Below, one piece after another: positions 18,961 to 24,327 of a stretch of 24,327 nt of DNA; position 1 is the first letter of the stretch; each line of letters begins with the position of its first letter. Source of the stretch: Parietichytrium sp. I65-24A (Eukaryota; Sar; Bigyra; Thraustochytrida; Thraustochytriidae); assembly GCA_012862575.1 (NCBI GenBank), contig BLSF01000045.1:341802-366128 (forward strand), given 5' to 3'. The notes below the pieces were generated by a model. The model saw only the letters and a list, made by a program, of their open reading frames with translations. It ran no database searches and was not told where the DNA came from. The position numbers and the translations under genes are program-made.

Positions 18961-19649
18961 GAGTAGAAATGTAGTACTCAAGAGGCTTGGCCGCGACACA
19001 TGAAATTAGAATCGTTGACATGATCGATCGAATCAAAACAAACCTGAAAGTAATTTTGCCTGAGTCTCCTCCTTCCAGTCTATCTACCTGCGTTTGAGCG
19101 CGACTGTCTTCGCTTGCAGGAGCATTCCTTGGTAAATATGGTGTCCGAAACATTGAATCAGGATGCCTGATTCTGCCAGAGCCACGGTCCCCTGGAACAC
19201 GAAATTTCGATCCAGAAGCAGAGTGAGAACTGGTTGAGATGGAAAAAATGCTGGCGGAGATGTTTGGTGCATGAACTTGGTTCCAAATTGGTTTGGAGAG
19301 TACCGCATATCGTAGGCTCGGTGGGTCCAGCTGAATTTCGTGAGCTACTTCGAGTACGAGCTACCTAAACTGGTTGCAACTCTGGTCCGAAATTGCACAG
19401 CCAGCCGCCGGCAACTACTCTATCGGAACGCACTTTAAAAAAAAGACTCTTAGAAGCAATTCGGAATCAACTTCCAACGCCCAACATCGATAACCTACAC
19501 GCAGAAGCACGGTGTCGGGAATTTGAGCATTCTGCAATGTTTCACGAGGGGCTTAACTCCCTCCGTGGCTTACGGCGCCGTCTTTGTTGGAAGTTGGTAG
19601 AGGATTGACTTTTGCGAAAGGAGAACAACTTTGCCGTTTTGGAGTAGTG
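18961..19649. other. Region downstream of the repeat-protein gene
   Basis: The start should hold the 3'UTR of the preceding gene. A short ORF at 19393-19608 is listed separately. A 74-codon minus-strand frame (19084-19308) shows no domain. No RNA gene is seen. Confidence 0.45.
19393..19608 (+). CDS. Hypothetical 71-residue protein, possibly a KIX-like fragment
   Basis: The peptide has three predicted amphipathic helices. The run of a basic RLLEAIRNQL helix, a short Pro-containing turn, an AEARCREFEHSA helix and a final basic helix recalls the layout of Mediator-type KIX domains, but the match is by eye only and weak. It may be a relic or chance ORF. Confidence 0.18.
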   Translation: MHSQPPATTLSERTLKKRLLEAIRNQLPTPNIDNLHAEARCREFEHSAMFHEGLNSLRGLRRRLCWKLVED

Positions 19650-19999
19650 AAGGATCTCATCCGGAGAACCCAGGAACCCAGGAACCAGTATCTTTCCTGG
19701 AGCCACTGGAACCTGCCTCTCCTATCTCTCCTGCGACACGAACGTTCCTGGAACGTGCCTCACCTACTACACTGAAGTGTGCACTAAGTTGCACACTACG
19801 CCAGCACACTACGCCATACACGAGAACTCTAGCTAGCTCTATGTCATAGAGTTGGAGCAACAAGGTAATCTCCATCACCTCTCCATCTTCTCCAATCACC
19901 TAACTCAGGCCGCTCAGATCTCAGAACTATCAGCACTATTTGTCTCTGCTGTCAACCATTTGATTTAGAACAAGATGGCTAAAGGAAAGAAAACGAACT
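19650..19999 (+). repeat. Dispersed repeat of about 320-350 bp, copy A
   Basis: The copy begins GTGAAGGATCTCATCCG and ends with the leader TTAGAACAAGATGGCTAAAGG, which is also found at the gag start (20989). The gag-like frame here is cut by TAG at 19998-20000, so this copy is a decayed relative of the retroelement 5' region. Confidence 0.75.
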
Positions 20000-20003
20000 A
20001 GTG

Positions 20004-20329
20004 ATGGATCTCATCCGAAGAACCCAGGAAACACTATATTTCCTGAAACATGCCTTTTCTACCACGCTGAACTACCACGCTGAAGTATCGATTCAGTAAG
20101 CACATTACATCAGCACATTATATCAGCACGTTACGCTATACTCTAGAACTTGATGCCACAGAGTTGGAATGAGTTGGAGCGACAAGGTGATCTCCATCAC
20201 CTCTCCATGTTCTCCAATCACCTAACTCAGGTCGCTCAGATCTCAGAACTACAAGAGCTAATGCAATCTCTCTCACGTGTTCCTCAACTTTCTTTACTTT
20301 GCCATTGATCATTCTGTATGTTATCAGCA
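20004..20329 (+). repeat. Dispersed repeat, copy B
   Basis: It shares the GGATCTCATCCGAAGAACCC head, the central GAGTTGGAGCGACAAGGTGATC block and the tail CTCTCACGTGTTCCTCAAC with the other copies. It lacks the gag leader. Confidence 0.75.
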
Positions 20330-20337
20330 CTAGTGAA

Positions 20338-20454
20338 GGATCTCTTCCGAAGAACCCGGGAACCACTATATTTCCTGAAACCTGCCTTCTCTTCTATCAC
20401 GCTGACCTACCACACTGAACTATCAATTCAGTAAGCACAATATGTCAGCATATA
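20338..20454 (+). repeat. Dispersed repeat, copy C (head only)
   Basis: Only the first about 115 bp are present, and the copy is then interrupted by an inverted copy. Confidence 0.7.
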
Positions 20455-20455
20455 G

Positions 20456-20757
20456 AATGATAAATGGCAAAGTGAAGAAAGTTGAGGAACACGTGAGAGA
20501 GATTGTATTAGCTCTTGTAGTTCTGAGATCTGAGCGGCCTAAGTTAGGTGATTGCACAAAGTGGAGAGGTGATGTAGATCACCTTGATGCTCCAACTCTG
20601 TGACATGGAGTTCAGAGAATGGTGTAATATGTCGGCGTGATGAGTTGGCATGCTGAGCTGGTATGATGAGCTGGTATGGTGCACACTTCACTGTCATAGT
20701 AGAGGCAGGTTCTATGAAAGATACTGGTTCTTGGGTTCTTCGGATGAGATCCTTCAC
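20456..20757 (-). repeat. Dispersed repeat, copy D (inverted)
   Basis: The reverse complement reads from GTGAAGGATCTCATCCG to the CTCAACTTTCTTCACTTTG tail, matching copies A and B. In this orientation a 72-codon frame (20539-20757, minus) is open, suggesting that the unit was once coding. Confidence 0.75.
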
Positions 20758-21001
20758 TACAGCACATTATATCAGCACGTTACGCTATACTCTAGAACTT
20801 CAGGCTACAGAGTTGGAGCGACAAATCAGACAAATCACCTCTCCATCTTCTCCAATCACCTAACTCAGGTCACTCAGATCTCAGAACTACAAGAGCTAAT
20901 ACAATCTCTCTCACGTGTTCCTCAACTTTCTTCGGTACTTTGCAATTGATCTTTCTGCACTATTTGTCTCTGCTGTCAACCATTTGATTTAGAACAAGAT
21001 G
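20758..21001 (+). repeat. Dispersed repeat, copy E, leading into gag
   Basis: This copy lacks the head. It carries the central and tail blocks and then the leader TATTTGTCTCTGCTGTCAAC that directly precedes the gag ATG. It is probably the 5' untranslated or LTR-proximal part of the retroelement. Confidence 0.7.
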
Positions 21002-21970
21002 GCTAAAGGAGAGAAAACGAACCCGCGACGCCCAAACATTCGTCAAGGAGTAGTCACCTTCGAGCCCCCCCTGCCTGTTTTCTCTGGTAAGGTTCAGGAC
21101 TGGGCTTATTTTGAGAGCGACCTGAAGGCGTTCGCTTCCTTTCACGGTGTGAACCTTGATGACTCTCTCTCCCTTCATGGGGAGAACGTGATTTATTTCA
21201 TGCTCACCTCTGCGATCCCGCGTGAGCTCCGAGACATCCTCATGCGAGACAACGAAAAAGGTCTCGGCTCCATCGCGTGGAGCAACCTATGCTCTGACTT
21301 CGGGCAGTCTACTCGCCAACGGCAGTACGACCTCTCTGACTTCGGGCAGTCTACTCGCCAACGGCAGTTCGCCCTCTACGTCGAGGCTGCTTCTCTCAAG
21401 CCCTCCGACAAGTCCCTCGCTGGCGCCAAGCGCTTCTGTGACCAAGTCCACGACATGACCCAGCAATGGGTTCAATTCGACCTCGATCCTTGGGTGCAAG
21501 CCACGCTATCCACTCTCGGCACCGTGCGCTCCACTTGGCCCGAACTTGATTTCCAGGTTTGCGCTCTCCTCGCCCGATTGCACTCCTCCAAGGACGACGA
21601 AGGAGAGGAGCTCAAGGGACGACCCTTCTTCAAGTTTGCCATGAGCGAACTCAATTCCATCGTGCAAACTGCTCAAAAGAAATCGCCCTCTGCTTCCCCA
21701 GCATTCGCTAATCCTAATACGTCCCGCAAGAAAGCTGGCGGCAAAACCTCCAACAAAAAGCAGAAGGAGAACGGCAAGCGTCAGAGTGGTGAGTGCCACG
21801 GGTGCTCAGGCAAGCATTCTCGCAAAGAATGCCCGCACAGGGTTTCAACTTGCACCAATTGCAAGCGCCGAGGCCACATCGCTGAACATTGCCGATCCAG
21901 GGGCAAAGTTGGCAATCCGGAAAAAATCTTCTCGGCCAATCTTTTCGCTGCTGCCTCTAGCAGCACTTGA
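20999..21970 (+). CDS. Retrotransposon Gag with two zinc knuckles
   Basis: This is a 323-residue nucleocapsid-type protein of an LTR retroelement (copia-like or BEL/Pao-like; not resolved). It begins with MAKGEK and a gag-like segment around FSGKVQDWAYFESDL (about 29-43). A 14-residue tandem duplication lies at about 99-126. It ends with a basic Lys-rich linker and two zinc knuckles, C-x2-C-x3-H-x4-C followed by C-x2-C-x4-H-x4-C (about 264-301). Gag packages the element RNA in cytoplasmic particles. The stop is followed in another frame by a protease-like start (21786-22178). No reverse transcriptase, integrase or clear 3' LTR follows, so the element is truncated. Confidence 0.85.
   Translation: MAKGEKTNPRRPNIRQGVVTFEPPLPVFSGKVQDWAYFESDLKAFASFHGVNLDDSLSLHGENVIYFMLTSAIPRELRDILMRDNEKGLGSIAWSNLCSDFGQSTRQRQYDLSDFGQSTRQRQFALYVEAASLKPSDKSLAGAKRFCDQVHDMTQQWVQFDLDPWVQATLSTLGTVRSTWPELDFQVCALLARLHSSKDDEGEELKGRPFFKFAMSELNSIVQTAQKKSPSASPAFANPNTSRKKAGGKTSNKKQKENGKRQSGECHGCSGKHSRKECPHRVSTCTNCKRRGHIAEHCRSRGKVGNPEKIFSANLFAAASSST
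21292..21375 (+). repeat. 42-bp tandem duplication inside gag
   Basis: Two copies of a 42-bp segment encode SDFGQSTRQRQ twice, spaced exactly 14 codons apart, so the frame is kept. The DNA is nearly identical, indicating a recent event. Confidence 0.85.
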
Positions 21971-22178
21971 GCCGAGCGACACCCCTGCAGCCAATGTGGG
22001 AGCCAACCCTCTCCCCGTGTTCTCTGCTACTGACTCGCTCTGTCCCTCGCGCACTGTCATCCTTGACTCAGGCGCAGGTTCGCTACATGGCTATGTGCAG
22101 CCTGACTGTTTGGCCCACAAGCAAAGCACGCGGCAAAGTCCACGAAGGCCTTCTTGTAGAACGGGCACTGCACCGTAA
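21786..22178 (+). pseudogene. Retroelement pol fragment: aspartic protease start, +1 relative to gag
   Basis: This frame overlaps the gag end and continues past it with VILDSGAGSL, the D-S/T-G-A active-site motif of retroviral-type proteases, at about 22059-22088. It ends at 22178 after roughly 30 more codons, with none of the rest of pol. The shift is +1 relative to gag, as in Ty-type elements, but no proven slip site is seen. It is most likely a remnant. Confidence 0.6.
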
Positions 22179-22436
22179 GGATCCCATTGATGGTTTTGTG
22201 TTTCGGTGTAGAAGCAAGGATTGGTCGTTGATACTATTCTTTGTTAGGTTAGATTGTGAACTTGGCGATTAAAGCTCGTTTCGCCGATTTCTTGCTCGCG
22301 AGTCTGCACACGCAGCCATCCTGTTTTCCACGACCTTGGTGCTGATCGCGTCTATGCTGTCCTCTTGTATTTTGTTGAACGAAAGGCTGTAAGAAGGGTT
22401 GAATCGAGCGTGTTGGTCAGATCCGATTCATCCAAA
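22179..22436. other. Junction between retroelement remnant and satellite
   Basis: No gene or repeat unit is recognised in this stretch. It could be decayed retroelement sequence. Confidence 0.4.
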
Positions 22437-24327
22437 AGGCATGAGATAAAGACATGAGATCGTCAGCCACCAAGTCCAAGCAAGGTACTAAGCGTTCTCA
22501 CCAAACCGGTGTCTCAAAGTCACACGTACTCCAACTCGGTCAGCGTGGTGTTCTTCTCCAACGCACGACCGATCGCTGATGCACCTTCAGCGCCAATTTT
22601 GTTCCGGTAAAGACTATTTCAACGAAAAGAGACACGAGATCGTCAGCAACCAAGTCCGAGAAAATTAGCAAAGGACTGAACATTCTCACCAAACCGGTGT
22701 CTCAAAGTCACACGTACTNGTCAGCCACCAAATCCGAGAAAGTTCAGCAAGCTACAAATCTTTTTCACCAAACCGGTGTCAACGCCACACGTACTCCAAC
22801 GAGATCAGCACAGTGTTCTTCTCCAACGCGCGACCGATCGCTGATGCTCCTTTAGCGCCAATGCCAGTGTCTGGAAGTCTATTTCATTACAAAATGACAT
22901 GAAGTCGTCAGCCAGCAAGTCCGAGAAAGGTCAGCACGAGACTAACCTTTCACCAAACCGGTGTCAAAGTCACACGTACTTCAATGTAGTCAGTGCAGTG
23001 TTCTTTTCCAACGCGCGACCGATCGCTGATGCTCCTTCATCGCCAATTTCGTTTTGGTAAAGACTATTTCAACGAAAAAAGACATGAAATCGTCAGCCCC
23101 CAAGTCCGAAAAAGTTCAGTAAGAGACTTATCTTCTTCACCAAACCGGTGTCTTAAAGTCACACGTACTCCAACTCGGTCAGCGTAGTGTTCTTCTCCAA
23201 CGCGCGACCGATCGCTGATGCTCCTTCATCGCCAATGTAATTTCCATTAAGACTATTTTATCACAAAAGACATGAAATAATCAGCCAACAAGTCCAAGCA
23301 AGGTAGCAAACTTTTTACCAAATCGTGTCAAAGTCACGCGTACATCAATGTAGCCAGCGCAGTGTTCTTCTCCAACCCGCGACCGATTGCTGATGCTCCT
23401 TCAGCGCCAATACTATGCCAAGAAAGACTTTTCATTACAAAAAATCATGAAATCGTCAGCCATTAAGTCCGACAAAGTTTAGCGATGCAATCAAACCGGT
23501 GTCCATGTCGCACGTACTCCAACGAAGTCAGCGTAGTGTTCTTCTGCAACGCACGAACAATCGCTGATGCTCCATTGTCTTTCAACAGAAAACTGCTTTA
23601 TTACAAAGAGACATGATATCGTCAGCCACCAAGTCCGAGATTGTTTAGCTAGGTATTTTAAGCGTTTTTCACCGAACAGGTGTCAAAGTCACACGTACGA
23701 CGATGTAGCAAGCGCAGCGATCTTCTCCGACGCGCGACTGATCGCCGATGCTCCTTCACCACTAAATCTAATACTATTTCATTACAAAAAGACATGAAGT
23801 TATCAGCCACCAAGTCCGAGAATTCAGCAAGAGACTCATCTTTTTCATCAAACCTGTGTCTAAGTTACACGTACACCAACGTAGTCAGCACAGCGTTATT
23901 CTCCAACCCGCAAAAGATCGCCGATTGTCCTTTATCGCCAATGCCGTTACTGCGAAGACTATTTCACCAAAAAGACATGAAATCGTCAGCCACCATGCCC
24001 GAGAAAGTATCACAAGGCACTGAACCTTTTTACCAAACCAGTGTCAAAGTCACACGTACTTCAACCAAGTCAGCGCAGTGTTTATCTTCAACGCACGGCC
24101 GATCGCTAATGCTCCTTCATCGCTAATAATGTTACACTGAAGACTATATTTCGTTACAAAAGACATGAATTCGTCAGCCACCAAATCCGAGAAAGTTCAG
24201 CAAGCTACAAATCTTTTTCACCAAACCGGTGTCAACGCCACACGTACTCCAACGAGATCAGCACAGTGTTCTTCTCCAACGCGCGACCGATCGCTGATGC
24301 TCCTTTAGCGCCAATGCCAGTGTCTGG
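22437..24327. repeat. Satellite-like tandem array, unit about 175-189 bp
   Basis: The landmark GATCGCTGATGCTCC recurs at 22571, 22836, 23021, 23210, 23385, 23560, 23740, 23916, 24101 and 24289. Apart from the first interval, which crosses the N at 22719, spacings are 175-189 bp. Each unit has a GACATGAAATCGTCAGCC block, a CACCAAACCGGTGTC block and a CACACGTACTCCAAC block. Units differ by substitutions and small indels without keeping a reading frame, so the short ORFs across it are not coding. The array continues past the window. Confidence 0.9.
22719..22719. other. Single-N assembly join in the satellite
   Basis: The N interrupts a unit right after CACACGTACT, and the next bases restart in a different phase of the unit. 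The 155 bp from 22720 are identical to the last 155 bp of the window (24173-24327). Confidence 0.85.

Larger units (their letters stand above)
21000..22178 (+). mobile_element. Truncated LTR retrotransposon (gag and part of protease)
   Basis: The leader, gag and protease start are collinear, but sequence after 22178 lacks RT, RNase H and integrase signatures and soon becomes satellite. The preceding 1.3 kb carry repeated copies of the element's leader. Confidence 0.65.

Noticed and set aside
22993-24126. ORFs across the satellite
   Set aside because: Unit lengths vary by non-multiples of three, so no frame is maintained.

Overview
The window looks like nuclear DNA of an intron-poor microbial eukaryote. 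It has long single-exon genes, one GT-AG intron that can be proved because it splits a zinc-binding C1 domain, a probable 5'UTR intron, RNA polymerase III type elements, an LTR-retroelement fragment and a satellite array. Long uninterrupted genes with a rare intron near the 5' end would suit a unicellular alga; a red alga of the Porphyridium kind is my best guess, but nothing here proves the lineage.

Layout. Positions 1-2289 (minus strand) hold the 5' part of a large open frame, cut by the window edge, that encodes two TIR domains followed by a NACHT ATPase: an NLR/STAND immune-receptor-like protein. Positions 2290-3794 are non-coding apart from one speculative small exon. Positions 3795-7286 (plus) encode a two-exon C1-C2-transmembrane protein that could bind lipids and calcium at a membrane contact site. 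It converges tail to tail with 7444-9402 (minus), a mitochondrial-type acyl-CoA dehydrogenase of the DmdC-like branch. Positions 9403-13253 are gene-poor and contain two near-identical tRNA-like pol III elements and one possible small ORF.

Positions 13254-15917 hold duplicated sequence around two single-N assembly joins and are probably partly an assembly or haplotype artefact. Positions 16698-18960 encode a repetitive protein: 37-residue charged helical repeats, then a long acidic octapeptide array, interrupted by a one-base frameshift. From 19650 to the end the window is repeat-driven: a partly inverted array of about 320-bp repeats, a retroelement gag with two zinc knuckles and an out-of-frame protease start, and a satellite of about 180 bp per unit (22437-24327) with a third single-N join.

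No operon-like cooperation between the genes is evident. The most interesting object is the TIR-TIR-NACHT gene, because both TIR copies keep the glutamate expected of NAD-cleaving TIR domains and the NACHT module has intact Walker A and B motifs. This gives a testable candidate for an innate-immunity or regulated-cell-death receptor in a protist. Its C-terminal sensor lies outside the window.
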